From: JADKAV01 sp037045455
GTDB taxonomy: Bacteria; Actinomycetota; Actinomycetes; S36-B12; UBA10799
Length of the DNA stretch: 64,000 nt
Direction of reading: 5' to 3'
Assembly: GCA_037045455.1 (NCBI GenBank)
Contig: JBAOIN010000003.1
Coordinates: forward strand, 248,001 to 312,000
The notes under the pieces were generated by a model. The model did no database searches and had not been told where the DNA came from. It saw nothing but the letters and a program-made list of their open reading frames with translations. A program made the position numbers and the translations under genes. How positions within the stretch are numbered: the stretch's first letter is position 1; each line of letters starts with the position of its first letter. Positions 42,464 through 52,380 of the stretch are shown in pieces.

Positions 42464-43705
42464 TCACGTCACTGTGCCACTCATCGCAATCTCGCGGTAG
42501 CGTTCGCTCTCGACCAGCCGCCGAAGCCGGTCCAGCCCGTCCCACACCTCGGTGTAGCTGGTGGGCAGGGGTGAGATTGCCAGCCGGATGCCGTCGGGCA
42601 TGCGGAAGTCCGGAATGGTCTTCGTCAGAGTTCGCATCGCGGCGGCGATCTGCCGCGCGTCGGGATGGGTGATCGTGATGTGATCACCGCGCAGATGCGG
42701 ATCACGCGGGGTCAGCAGTCCGAATCCGAGCGGGGCGAGCCAGGCGTCGTAGAGGTCGATCATCAAGTGGGTTCCGCGGGCTGCCTTGGCCCCGATCGCA
42801 GGCATGCCCGCTTCTTCGATCATGGCGAAACTGGTGCGGACCGCACGCAAGCCGAGGATGCCCGGGCTGGCGATCTGGAACTTGCGGATGCCTTCCGCTG
42901 GCTCGAACTGCGGTCCCATGTCGAACTGCCGCTCGTTGCCAAACCAACCCTGGATGGGCACCCGCAGATCCTGCATGCGCCTGTTGACGTACAGCCAGGC
43001 CGGTGCGCCGGGTCCGGAGTTGCCGTACTTGTACGTGCAACCGACGGCGAGGTCGACACCCCAGTCGTCGAAGCGGAGATCGATGGACCCGGCGGCGTGC
43101 GAGGCGTCCCACACGACCAGCCCGCCGTGGTCGCGCACTTGCTGCGTGATACCGGGCACATCCTGCCTGGCACCCGACCGGTACTGCACCACCTGCAGAG
43201 TCACCAGCGCGACGTCGTCGGACAACTCCAGGTCGACCAGTTCGTCGCCGTGGTCGTTGTCGAGCACGACCAGGTTCAGGTCCATGGTTTCGGCGATCCC
43301 GGCCAGGATGTAGCGGTCGGTCGGGAAGTTGGCAGCGTCGATGATGACCGTTCGGCGGCCTGGCCTGGCTTTGATCGCAGCGGTGCACAACTGGTAGAAG
43401 TTCACCGAGGTCGTGTCCTGCACCAAGGTCTGGCCGGGTCCGGCGCCCAGCGTTGCGCGCCCCAGCAGGTCGCCCACGGTGCGTGCCTCGTCCAGCCAGT
43501 GCGACCAGCCGTCGACGAGTTCGGAACCCCATTCGTCGGTGAGGAACTCCTGCACCGCCGCTCGGGTTGCCAGTGGCAGCCGGCCCAGTGAGTTGCCGTC
43601 CAGGTAGCAGACGTCCGGGTCGGCGATGTGGAAGCGCTCCCGGTAGCTGGCCAGCGGATCGGCGTCGTCGAGGGCTTGGGCGTACGCGCGGTCCGTCGGC
43701 TTCAC
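42464..43705 (-). CDS. kynU: Kynureninase
   Basis: PLP enzyme cleaving kynurenine to anthranilate and alanine. 413 residues: DVCYLDGNSLGRLPLAT at the N-terminus, LVQDTTSVNFYQLCTAAIK (PLP phosphate contacts), VVWDASHAAGSIDL (PLP ring Asp) and the Schiff-base Lys in AVGCTYKYGNSGPGAPAWLY. GTG start; TAGGGT ends 6 nt upstream, so leaderless. No kynA or kynB is adjacent, so it may act in tryptophan salvage with genes elsewhere. Upstream is the mmsA gene with an inverted-repeat gap between. Confidence 0.93.
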   Translation of the reverse strand: MKPTDRAYAQALDDADPLASYRERFHIADPDVCYLDGNSLGRLPLATRAAVQEFLTDEWGSELVDGWSHWLDEARTVGDLLGRATLGAGPGQTLVQDTTSVNFYQLCTAAIKARPGRRTVIIDAANFPTDRYILAGIAETMDLNLVVLDNDHGDELVDLELSDDVALVTLQVVQYRSGARQDVPGITQQVRDHGGLVVWDASHAAGSIDLRFDDWGVDLAVGCTYKYGNSGPGAPAWLYVNRRMQDLRVPIQGWFGNERQFDMGPQFEPAEGIRKFQIASPGILGLRAVRTSFAMIEEAGMPAIGAKAARGTHLMIDLYDAWLAPLGFGLLTPRDPHLRGDHITITHPDARQIAAAMRTLTKTIPDFRMPDGIRLAISPLPTSYTEVWDGLDRLRRLVESERYREIAMSGTVT

Positions 43706-43711
43706 GGTCTC

Positions 43712-43717
43712 ACCCTA
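43712..43717 (-). promoter_or_regulatory. Leaderless -10 (TAGGGT) for kynU
   Basis: TAGGGT on the minus strand ends 6 nt before the GTG at 43705; it adjoins the repeat arm at 43721. Confidence 0.5.
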
Positions 43718-43720
43718 GGA

Positions 43721-43802
43721 GGGCTTTGTGACGGACAGACCAGAAAATGGTCGCTGAGTCACAAAGCCCACCGGCTGCGGGGTCGCGAGTCACAAAGCCC
43801 TC
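43721..43802. repeat. Word-repeat element, GGGCTTTGTGAC
   Basis: GGGCTTTGTGAC at 43721-43732, inverted GTCACAAAGCCC at 43758-43769 and 43789-43800. The last copy abuts the mmsA stop codon, the first abuts the kynU promoter. Confidence 0.85.
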
Positions 43803-45294
43803 AGGCGTGCGTCGGAAATCCCAGGTTGATCCCGCCGTGCGCCGGGTCGGGCCAGCGCGACGTCACGACCTTGCCGCGGGTGAAGAAGTGGAAACCCTCC
43901 GCGCCGTGCGCATGCGTGTCACCGAACAGCGAGGCCTTCCAGCCGCCGAACGAGTAGTACGCCATCGGCACCGGGATCGGGACGTTGATCCCGACCATGC
44001 CCACCTGCACCTCGTTCTGGAACTTCCGCGCCGCACCGCCGTCACAGGTGAAGATCGCGGTGCCGTTGCCGAAGGGGTGGGAGTTGATGAGCTCCATGCC
44101 CTCTTCGTAGGACTCCACCCGGACCACCGACAGCACCGGCCCGAAGATCTCCTCGCGGTAAATGCTCATGTCCGGCGTGACGTTGTCAAAGAGCGTCGGC
44201 CCGAGCCAGAAGCCGCCCGCCTCACCGTCCGGCTGGACCTGCCGGCCGTCCACCACCAGGGTGGCGCCCTCGGCGACGCCCGCGTCCACGTAGCCCGCGA
44301 CCTTGTCCCGGTGTGCGGCAGTCACCAGCGGTCCCATGTCACAACCGCGGCGGCCATCGCCGGTGCGCAAGCCGGCCATCCGGGTTGAAATGGCCTTGAT
44401 CAGGTCGTCGGCGACCGGCTCGACCGCCACCAGCACGGAGATGGCCATGCAGCGCTCGCCCGCGGAACCGAAACCCGCGTTGACCGCGGAATCAGCAGTG
44501 AGCTCAAGATCGGCGTCGGGCAAGACCAGCATGTGATTCTTGGCGCCGCCGAGTGCCTGCACCCGCTTGCCGTGCGCTGTCCCGGTCTCGTACACGTACT
44601 GCGCGATCGGGGTGGAACCGACAAACGAGATGCTGGCCACGTCGGGGTGGGTCAGCAGGGTGTCCACCGCCTCCTTGTCCCCATGCACGACGTTGAAGAC
44701 GCCGTCGGGCAGGCCGGCCTGCTTCCAGAGATCAGCGATGAACATGGCCGCACTCGGGTCCTTCTCGCTCGGCTTGAGCACGACAGTATTGCCCGCCGCT
44801 ATAGCGATCGGGAAGAACCACATGGGCACCATTGCAGGGAAGTTGAAGGGGGAGATGATGCCGACCACCCCCAGCGGCTGCCGCAGCGAGTAGACGTCCA
44901 CGCCGGTGGACACGCTTTCGGAGTACCCGCCCTTGAGCAGGTGGGCGTTCCCGCAAGCGAACTCCACGACCTCCTGGCCGCGGCTGACCTCGCCGAGGGC
45001 GTCGGAGACGACCTTGCCGTGTTCGCTCGTGATGATCTCGGCCAGTTCCTGCTTGTTGGCGTTGAGCAACTCGCGGAAGCGGAACAGGACGTCCATGCGC
45101 TTCGTCAGAGTCGCACGGCCCCACGTCTCGAACGCGGCCTTGGCCGACGCCACAGCGGTGCCGACGTCGGCCGCCGATGCGAAGTCGACGGTCTTGGTGA
45201 TCTCACCGGTGGCAGGGTCGTACACGTCGCCGTGGCGGGCTGCCGTGCCGTCCCAGAATCGACCGTCGATCCAGTGCGTGATCTTGGTCGTCAT
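43801..45294 (-). CDS. mmsA: Methylmalonate-semialdehyde dehydrogenase (CoA-acylating)
   Basis: Oxidises (methyl)malonate semialdehyde to propionyl- or acetyl-CoA, in valine and beta-alanine breakdown. 497 residues with ALDH features: ISPFNFPAMVPMWFFPIAIA, GNTVVLKPSEKDPSA, SFVGSTPIAQYVYE and the catalytic Cys in GFGSAGERCMAISVL; ALGGAKNHMLVLPDADLEL is the MMSDH version of the Glu motif, where the usual Glu is replaced. A GGAG-type Shine-Dalgarno sequence precedes the ATG. It follows the DAO gene on the same strand by 70 nt; a link to malonate semialdehyde from polyamine-derived beta-alanine is possible. Confidence 0.9.
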   Translation of the reverse strand: MTTKITHWIDGRFWDGTAARHGDVYDPATGEITKTVDFASAADVGTAVASAKAAFETWGRATLTKRMDVLFRFRELLNANKQELAEIITSEHGKVVSDALGEVSRGQEVVEFACGNAHLLKGGYSESVSTGVDVYSLRQPLGVVGIISPFNFPAMVPMWFFPIAIAAGNTVVLKPSEKDPSAAMFIADLWKQAGLPDGVFNVVHGDKEAVDTLLTHPDVASISFVGSTPIAQYVYETGTAHGKRVQALGGAKNHMLVLPDADLELTADSAVNAGFGSAGERCMAISVLVAVEPVADDLIKAISTRMAGLRTGDGRRGCDMGPLVTAAHRDKVAGYVDAGVAEGATLVVDGRQVQPDGEAGGFWLGPTLFDNVTPDMSIYREEIFGPVLSVVRVESYEEGMELINSHPFGNGTAIFTCDGGAARKFQNEVQVGMVGINVPIPVPMAYYSFGGWKASLFGDTHAHGAEGFHFFTRGKVVTSRWPDPAHGGINLGFPTHA

Positions 45295-45364
45295 GTGTAT
45301 CTCTCCTTGTTGTGATTCGGTGAGCAGGCGGGTTCAGGCGCCCGCGTGCCCACCAATCGAGTTT

Positions 45365-46780
45365 TCAACTGTCAAAGCCCAGGCCCAGCTGGTCCAACGT
45401 GCGCAGCCAGAGATCCCGCTTACCTTCCTGCTCGTCGGCCTTGGCCAAAGAGCGCCGGGTGATGTCGATCCCCAATTGCCGCACCGGTTCCGGCGGGAAT
45501 GGCAGCGGCTTGCTGCGCACCATCTTCAGCCGCGTGCGTTCGGTCTCCTCCCGCAGCAGCAAGTCCAGCACGACATCGGCGCCGAAGCGGGAGGCCCCAA
45601 CGCCCAGCCCCGTGAACCCGACGCTGTAGGCGACGCGGGCGTCGTACGCGGTGCCCCAGAACGCGCTGAACCGTGAACAGGTGTCGATAGCGCCGGCCCA
45701 GCAGTACTCGATCGGCACCTCGGCGACCTGCGGGAACGTCTCGTGCAGATGCTCGACAAGCCGGGCGCTCAAATCATCGTCGCGTTCCAAGCGCGAGCCG
45801 GGGCGTTCACCGGCCTGGTACACCGCGTCGTAGCCGCCGAACAGGATCCGGTCGTCCTCGGTGATCCGGTAGTAGTGGAACTGGTTGCCGGAGTCACCGA
45901 TGCCCTGCCTGTCAGACCAGCCGATCGCCGCCCGCACGTCGGCCGGCAGCGGCGCGGTGACCACCACATGGTCGAAGACCGGCACAACGTAGGCGCGCAG
46001 GCGCTTGAGCAGCGGAGCATGAGCAGCAGTCGTCAGCGCTACCCGCAGGGTTTCGACACGCCCCGAGTAGGTGCTCACGGACATGCCGGCGCCGCTGGGC
46101 TGCAAGGACTGGGCGGGGGAGTGCTCGTGAATGCGCACGCCGAGCTCTTCGGCCACCCGAGCTAGCCCCCAGCACAGCCGGGCCGGGTCGACGATGCCGA
46201 CCTCCGGGTCGTGCACAGCACCCTGATACAACGGCGACGCGACGGCCCCACGAGTGCGCTCGGCGTCCCAGAACTCGACCTCCGCACCGTGCGCCCGCGC
46301 CAGTTCGACGTGCTCCTGCAGATGCGCGATCTGGTACGGCTCAGTGGCCACCTGCAACTCGCCGGACCGCTGGTAGTCGCAGTCGATGCCGTAGTCGGCG
46401 ATCGTCTTCTCGATCCCGCGCAGGTTCTCCACGCCCATGGCCTGCAACGTGGCGAACTCCGATGGCCAGCGCTCGATGCCGTTGAGGTGGCCATGCGTGA
46501 TGCTCGCCGCGACGAAGCCACCGTTGCGCCCCGATGCGCTCTGTGCGATCCGGCCGCCCTCCAGCAGCACCACGTCGAGTTCCGGCCGGCGCTGCTTGGC
46601 GCGCACGGCGGTCCACAGCCCGGACAGGCCGGCACCTACCACCACGAGGTCGGCGGTCGTGACCCCGTCCAGCGGTTCACGCGCAGCCGGACGGTCAGGG
46701 TGGGCCAGCCAGAACGGCTCATGGCGAGCATCGGCGATCGCGTTCCGCGCGCGATCACCGGCCGTCTGGGCGAACGGCAC
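45365..46780 (-). CDS. DAO-family FAD oxidase
   Basis: A 471-residue FAD amine oxidase: ADLVVVGAGLSGLWTAVRAK (FAD site), LLEGGRIAQSASGRNGGFVA, and the second FAD motif SVGFTGLGVGASRFGAD. It resembles gamma-glutamylputrescine oxidases and related DAO proteins. It starts at a GTG directly after the potC stop (TAG-GTG), with AAGGAGG upstream, so it is the distal gene of the pot operon. It is distinct from the DAO enzyme at 37.3 kb, so the region encodes two such oxidases. Confidence 0.86.
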   Translation of the reverse strand: MPFAQTAGDRARNAIADARHEPFWLAHPDRPAAREPLDGVTTADLVVVGAGLSGLWTAVRAKQRRPELDVVLLEGGRIAQSASGRNGGFVAASITHGHLNGIERWPSEFATLQAMGVENLRGIEKTIADYGIDCDYQRSGELQVATEPYQIAHLQEHVELARAHGAEVEFWDAERTRGAVASPLYQGAVHDPEVGIVDPARLCWGLARVAEELGVRIHEHSPAQSLQPSGAGMSVSTYSGRVETLRVALTTAAHAPLLKRLRAYVVPVFDHVVVTAPLPADVRAAIGWSDRQGIGDSGNQFHYYRITEDDRILFGGYDAVYQAGERPGSRLERDDDLSARLVEHLHETFPQVAEVPIEYCWAGAIDTCSRFSAFWGTAYDARVAYSVGFTGLGVGASRFGADVVLDLLLREETERTRLKMVRSKPLPFPPEPVRQLGIDITRRSLAKADEQEGKRDLWLRTLDQLGLGFDS

Positions 46781-47608
46781 CTATGCCTCCTTGCGGCGAA
46801 TGTTCCGGATCTGCGCCACCAGCACGATGGCCAGCGCGATGAAGAACATTGCGGAGGCGATGACGTTGGCCTGAGCGGGAATGCCGCGGGTGGCCGACAC
46901 GTACACGAACTTCGGGAACGTCGTGAACTGCCCGGAGTTGAAGTTCGTGATGATGAAGTCGTCGAAGCTCAGGCTGAACGCCAGCAACGCGGCGGCCGCG
47001 ATACCAGGCGCCACCAGCGGCAGCGTGATCTTGCGGAACGTCTCCCGCTCGTTGGCGTAGAGGTCCATCGCCGCCTGCTCCAGCCGCGGATCGAGGCTGG
47101 CCAGCCGGGCCTTGACGGTGACCACGACGAACGAGATGCAGAACATCACGTGCGCGATGAAGACCGTCCAGAATCCCAGCGGGACGAAGATGTTCAGGAA
47201 CAGCGCCAGCAGGCTGGAACCGAGCACGACCTCGGGCGTGGCCATGGGCAGGAAGATCGTGAGGTTGGTCGTGCCGCGGCCGCGGAACTGGTAGCGCACC
47301 AGTGCGAACGCGATCATCGTGCCGAGGATCGTCGACGCAATCGTCACACCGAGGGCCAGCACGATCGAGTTGACGACGGACTCACACACCTGGGGAGCGC
47401 CACACGGGTTCTTCCAGTTGTCCAGCGTGAAGCCCTGCCACACGATGTTCGTGCGACCGGCGTCGTTGAACGAGAAGACGAACGTGTAGGCCACCGGTAG
47501 CAGCAGGTAGAGGAACGCGATGAACGCGTACACCTTGAGCACGTTGTTGCCGACCCAGTTGCGCAACCGGACGGAGAACGGCGCCTTCTGCGCCACTGCG
47601 GTACTCAT
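46781..47608 (-). CDS. potC: Polyamine ABC transporter permease PotC
   Basis: A 275-residue inner-membrane subunit with six helices (VYAFIAFLYLLLPVAYTFVF to AMFFIALAIVLVAQI). The permease EAA loop is ARLASLDPRLEQAAMDLYAN with the following Gly region. The motif SFDDFIITNFNSG is typical of PotC/PotI. It overlaps potB by ATGA. Works with potA, potB and potD in spermidine/putrescine uptake. Confidence 0.93.
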   Translation of the reverse strand: MSTAVAQKAPFSVRLRNWVGNNVLKVYAFIAFLYLLLPVAYTFVFSFNDAGRTNIVWQGFTLDNWKNPCGAPQVCESVVNSIVLALGVTIASTILGTMIAFALVRYQFRGRGTTNLTIFLPMATPEVVLGSSLLALFLNIFVPLGFWTVFIAHVMFCISFVVVTVKARLASLDPRLEQAAMDLYANERETFRKITLPLVAPGIAAAALLAFSLSFDDFIITNFNSGQFTTFPKFVYVSATRGIPAQANVIASAMFFIALAIVLVAQIRNIRRKEA

Positions 47609-48525
47609 ACCAGCTCCTCCGACCCGGTGCGGCGCACGTAGACCAAGACCAGGGCCAGGATCGTCGCCATGAGGATGAACGACAGGACCGCCGCCGTCGG
47701 GTAGTCGTTGACGCTCAAGAACGTGTACTCGATCCGGTTACCGATCATCGTGTTCGACGGCCGGCCCAGCAGTGCCGCGTTGACGTAGTCACCGGCCGCC
47801 GGGATGAACGTCAGCAGCGTGCCTGCCACCACACCCGGCATCGACAGCGGCAGCGTCACTTTGCGGAAACCCGTGAACGGCTTGGCGTACAGGTCACCGG
47901 CCGCCTCGACCAGGCGGGGGTCCACCCGCTCCAGGCTGGCGTAGATCGGCAGCGTCATGAACGGCAGGAAGTTGTAGACCAGACCGGTTATGACCGCCAA
48001 GGCCGATGGATACAAACCACCTGTCTGGCTGACCAGTCCGAGCGAGCGGAACACCGCCACCACTGGACCTTCGTCGGCCAGGATCTGCCGCCAGGCCACC
48101 GTCCGCAGGATGAACGACACGAAGAACGGGGCGATCACCAGGACCAGCAGGATGTTGCGGTACCGGCCGCCCTTGAACGCGATGGCGTAAGCCAGCGGGT
48201 AGCCGATCGCCAGCGCCAGGATCGTCGCGATGCTCGCGTAGACGAACGAGCGGATCAGCGGCACGTAGTACGTGCTGTCGGTCAGCGTGTCGATGTAGTT
48301 CGCGAAGTGGAACGTCTGCTCGAACTCACCGACGTCACCGCCCGGGACCGGGGTCATCAGGCTGGTGCCGAACAGCGTGACGAGCGGCACGACGAAGAAG
48401 ATCGCGAGCCACAACATGCCGGGCAGCATCAGCCAGTACGGAGTGAACCGGCCACCGCGCTTCTGCGGCTGGTTGTGGTGCGGTTGTTCCTCGAGGGTGT
48501 CCCCGAGGGCAGCGGCGATGGACAT
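47605..48525 (-). CDS. potB: Polyamine ABC transporter permease PotB
   Basis: A 306-residue permease: TPYWLMLPGMLWLAIFFVVP first helix, FVSFILRTVAWRQILADEG, and EAA loop ASLERVDPRLVEAAGDLYAK. Start at MSIAAALGDTLEEQ (48525), whose ATG overlaps the potA stop as TGATG. The frame is open upstream, but that reading is the frameshifted end of potA. Confidence 0.92.
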   Translation of the reverse strand: MSIAAALGDTLEEQPHHNQPQKRGGRFTPYWLMLPGMLWLAIFFVVPLVTLFGTSLMTPVPGGDVGEFEQTFHFANYIDTLTDSTYYVPLIRSFVYASIATILALAIGYPLAYAIAFKGGRYRNILLVLVIAPFFVSFILRTVAWRQILADEGPVVAVFRSLGLVSQTGGLYPSALAVITGLVYNFLPFMTLPIYASLERVDPRLVEAAGDLYAKPFTGFRKVTLPLSMPGVVAGTLLTFIPAAGDYVNAALLGRPSNTMIGNRIEYTFLSVNDYPTAAVLSFILMATILALVLVYVRRTGSEELV

Positions 48526-49694
48526 CAGGACACCGCCAGCTCGTCCTCGATACCGGCGTGGATGTCCTGCGATGCCGCTCAGCACGAAGCCGTGCATCGG
48601 CAGCCACGTGAGCCGCACCCGGGAGGCGATCGGCAGCAGGCTGCTGGCGCTGAGGTTCTGGGCGAAGACGTTGATGGTGTCACCGCCGTTGGTGGTCACC
48701 TCGTACTGCGTGCTCACGCCCAGGAAGCTGCTGGTCTCCACGACGCCGTCGACGTAGTTGCCGTGCTCGGGCGGCGTGGCCGTCGTCGTCCAGGGCTTCG
48801 ATGTGGATCTTCTCCGGGCGCACCCCGACCAGCACCTGGGAGCCGCTGGCGAGGTTCACGCCATTGGCGACCCGGCGCCTTGGGCATCACGAAACGGCCG
48901 TCGGAGTCCTCCAGGATCACGTCGTCGCCGCTGGTGTCGGCGACCTTCGCCGGGAACAGGTTGGACTGGCCCAGGAAGTTGGCGACGAATGCCGTCTGCG
49001 GGGACTCGTACAACTCGGTGGGCGGGCCCATCTGCTCGATGATCCCGTTGTTCATGACCGCCACGGTGTCGGCCATGGTCATGGCCTCCTCCTGGTCGTG
49101 GGTGACGTGGATGAACGTCAGGCCGACCTCGGTCTGGATCCGCTTGAGCTCCAGCTGCATCTGCCGGCGCAGCTTGAGGTCCAGCGCACCCAGCGGCTCG
49201 TCCAGCAGGAGCACCGCGGGCCGGTTGACGATCGCCCGGGCCAGTGCCACCCGCTGCTGCTGGCCGCCGGACAGCTGTCCCGGCTTGCGCTTGGCCACGT
49301 GCGAGAGCTCGATCAGCGCAAGGGCGTCGTCGACCTGCTGGGAGTAGTCCTTGAGCCCGCGCCGGCGCAAGCCGAACGCCACGTTCTCGTAAATGTCCAT
49401 GTGCGGGAACAGTGCGTAGTTCTGGAACACGGTGTTCACCGGCCGCCGATAGGGCTTCTCGTAAGTGATGTCCGCGTCCCCGATCCGGATCGAGCCGGCG
49501 GTCGGCGCTTCCAGCCCCGCCACCATGCGCAGCGTGGTGGTCTTGCCGCAGCCGGACGGGCCGAGCAGGGCGAAAAACGAACCCTGGGGCACCTGCAGGC
49601 TCAGGTCGTTGACGGCAGTGAAGTCGCCGAACGACTTGGTCAGGTTCTCCAGGTAGAGGTCGCCCTCTGCCTTGGTGATGTCAGATTTGCTCAT
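48525..49694 (-). CDS. potA: Polyamine ABC transporter ATPase PotA (frameshifted)
   Basis: ATPase of the uptake system, about 388 residues after removing three single-base insertions (near 48875, 48768 and 48566). Walker A GPSGCGKTTTLRMV, signature LSGGQQQRVALARAI, Walker B VLLLDEPLGALD, H-loop IHVTHDQEEAM. The C-terminal regulatory OB-like domain (QVLVGVRPEKIHIEAL, then ETSSFLGVSTQYEV and VRLTWLPMHGFVL) is scattered over three frames. The corrected end is GIEDELAVS with a TGA overlapping potB's ATG, which supports the correction. Confidence 0.9.
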
Positions 49695-49707
49695 GAGGGG
49701 TGGGTTC

Positions 49708-50889
49708 CTATCCTTGGATGACTCGGCCGAAGGCGTCGCTGTATTGGACCTGTTCTTCCGGCGTCAGCGGCCGGAAGACGTAGGCCTGGTTGAGGGTCTC
49801 GTCGCTGGGGAAGATCCACTCGCTCTTGGCCAGCTCGGGGTCGATCTTCTCCATCTCCTGCTTGGCGCCCTCTACTGGGCACACGTAGTTGACGTAAGCC
49901 GCGACCAGCGCGGCCACATCGGGCCGGTAGTAGTAGTCCATGAGCGCGTGCGCGCCCTTCGGGTTGGAGGCCGTGACCGGCACCATGAGGTTGTCGCTCC
50001 ACAAGGTGCCACCGGTCTCGGGCAGCGCGAACTCCCACTTGTCGCCTTCCTCGGCGTTGATCTGGAAGATGTCCCCGGACCAGGCGATCGCGGCCCAGGC
50101 CTGCTCGTTGATGAGGTCCTCCTTGTAGGAGTTGCCCTTCACCTGCTTGACCTGGCCGGAATCGACCTGTGCCTGCAGCACGTTCAGCGCCGCGGTGAAC
50201 TGCTCGTCGGTGAAGGGCTGGGAGATGTCCACACCCTGCGACAGCATGATGCAGCCGATCGTGTCGCGCATCTCCGAAAGCACGACGACCTTGCCTTTGA
50301 GCTCGGGAGCCCAGAGGTCGTCGATGGTGCGCAGACCGTTGGGCACGCGTTCCTTGTTCCAGGCCAGTCCGGCGAATCCTGACTGCCAGGTCAGTGAGTA
50401 CTCGCGGCCGGGATCGAACTGCACGTCCTGCAGCGCCGGCAGGATGTTCTTCTTGTTCGGCACCGTCTGGTCGTCGATCGTGCTCACGTAACCCTTACGG
50501 ATCCACTCCGCGGCCAGCCAGTCGGTGAGGGTCACGATGTCGTAGCCGATGTTTTGCCCATTGGCCAGCTGCGGGGCGACCTTGCCGTTGAAGGAGACGT
50601 TGTCGTCGATGTCCTCGCGGTACTCGACCTTGTAGCCGCTCTCCTTCTCGAAGGCCACCAGGCTCGGGTAGGTGCGGGACTCCTCGTCGTAGTCGAGGTA
50701 TAGGGTCCAGTTCGCCCAAACGATCGTTTTGCTGTCACCGCCCTGGTTCTGTTGCGTGGGGTTGACGGCGCCGCGTGTGCCGCACGCCGCCAGGAACGCG
50801 GCGGCACCGGCAGCGCCCATGCTGTTCAAGAAGCCGCGCCGCGACATCGCGTGCTTGAGGAACTCGGTCCTCGGGTCTTTGTCGGTCAC
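49708..50889 (-). CDS. potD: Polyamine-binding lipoprotein PotD
   Basis: A 393-residue periplasm-facing solute-binding protein. The N-terminus has a twin-arginine motif (SRRGFLNSMGAAGAAAF) and lipobox LAAC (Cys about 36), so it is a Tat-exported lipoprotein. The mature part resembles spermidine/putrescine binders: VWANWTLYLDYDEESRTYPS and DIVTLTDWLAAEWIRKGY, with an aromatic/acidic ligand pocket. GTG start directly after the aldehyde dehydrogenase stop (TAA-GTG). Polyamine specificity is inferred from family and context. Confidence 0.9.
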   Translation of the reverse strand: MTDKDPRTEFLKHAMSRRGFLNSMGAAGAAAFLAACGTRGAVNPTQQNQGGDSKTIVWANWTLYLDYDEESRTYPSLVAFEKESGYKVEYREDIDDNVSFNGKVAPQLANGQNIGYDIVTLTDWLAAEWIRKGYVSTIDDQTVPNKKNILPALQDVQFDPGREYSLTWQSGFAGLAWNKERVPNGLRTIDDLWAPELKGKVVVLSEMRDTIGCIMLSQGVDISQPFTDEQFTAALNVLQAQVDSGQVKQVKGNSYKEDLINEQAWAAIAWSGDIFQINAEEGDKWEFALPETGGTLWSDNLMVPVTASNPKGAHALMDYYYRPDVAALVAAYVNYVCPVEGAKQEMEKIDPELAKSEWIFPSDETLNQAYVFRPLTPEEQVQYSDAFGRVIQG

Positions 50890-52364
50890 TTACTGGCCCT
50901 TCTCGCTGAAGATCGTTCTGTGCCATTCCTTGTGGCTGACGCCCGTGATGTCCATGCTGACGTGCTTGACCTGGGTGTACTCATCGAAGGAGTACGTGCT
51001 CATGTCCTTGCCGAAGCCGGACTGCTTGAAGCCACCGTGCGGCATCTCGGACACGATCGGGATGTGGTCGTTGATCCACACGCAGCCGGCCTGGATCTCG
51101 CGGCTGGCGCGGTGAGCGCGCACGACGTCGGTGGTCCAGGCGGAAGCGGCCAGACCGTAGGGGGTGTCGTTGGCCAGCCGGATGGCTTCGTCGTCGTCGT
51201 CGAAGGGCAGGACCACCAGGACCGGGCCGAACACCTCGTCCTGGACGATCTCGCTGTCCTGCGCCGCAGTCGGTGATCAAGGTGGGGGAGTAGAAGGAGC
51301 CGGGACCGTCCGGGATCGTGCCGCCGCAGCGCACTTTGGCTCCGGCGGCCACGGCCCGTTCGACCATCGCGGCGACCTTCTGCTGCTGGGCCTGGCTGAT
51401 CAGCGGGCCGATGTCGGTGGTCGCCGTCGCGGTGTCGCCCAGAACGACGGAGTCCATGACATCCGCGACGCCGGCTACGAACTGCGTCGTACAGGCTGCG
51501 GTGGACGTAGGCCCGGGTGGCGGCCGTGCAGTCCTGACCGGTGTTGATCAGGCTGCCTGCCACCGCACCGTGGATGGCGGCCTCAAGGTCGGCATCGGCG
51601 AACACCACGAAGGGGGCCTTGCCGCCGAGTTCGAGGTGCAGTCGTTTGAGCCCGGCCATCGCGACTTCAGCGATTCTGTGCCCGACTTTCGTGGAGCCGG
51701 TGAAGGAGACCATGCGCACGTCCGGGTGCCCGATCAGGGCCTCGCCCGCGACCGGGCCGGTGCCCGTGACGACGTTGAACACGCCGTCCGGAAAGCCTGC
51801 GCGGGTGGCATCCTCGGCCAGCATGAGCGTGGTCAATGGCGTCAGTTCGCTGGGCTTGAGCACGATGGTGTTTCCCGCAGCGACGGCCGGCAGCATCTTC
51901 CACATCGCCATCTGCAGCGGGTAGTTCCAAGGGGCGATGGAACCGACCACGCCGATCGCTTCCCGGCGGACGGTGGAGGTGTGCGTGCCGTCCCACTCCG
52001 CGGCCGCGCTGCCCTGCAGGTGACGCGCGGCGCCGGCGAAGAACTCGGCGTTGTCAATCGATCCGGGCACGTCGAACTCGGTCGCCAGCCGGATCGGTTT
52101 ACCGGCCTGCGCGGATTCCACTCGGGCGTACTCGTCAGCGCGCTCGGACATGACGCGGGCGAGGTCGTGCAGTGCGGTGCTGCGTTCGGCCGGGGTTGCT
52201 GTCGACCAGCCTGGGAAGGCGCTCTTTGCTGCCGCGACCGCGGCATCGACGTCTGCAGCGGTCGCCAGCGTGACGGTGCCGACAACCTCGCCCGTGGCAG
52301 GGTTGACGACCTCGAGCGGTTCGCCCGAGCCCGTCTGGGCGCGGCCGTTGATCCACTGGCCCAT
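50890..52364 (-). CDS. Aldehyde dehydrogenase, gamma-aminobutyraldehyde type (frameshifted)
   Basis: About 490 residues after removing two extra bases (near 51478 and 51258). NAD-dependent ALDH: GSIAPWNYPLQMAMWKMLPA, KPSELTPLTTL, SFTGSTKVGHRI, Glu in HLELGGKAPFVVF, Cys in INTGQDCTAATRAYV and PHGGFKQSGFGKDMS. This form is typical of gamma-aminobutyraldehyde/betaine aldehyde dehydrogenases (PuuC/PatD-like), which finish putrescine degradation to GABA. It is the first gene of the operon ald-potD-potA-potB-potC-DAO. Confidence 0.88.
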
Positions 52365-52380
52365 TGTTCGGCGCCTCCCG

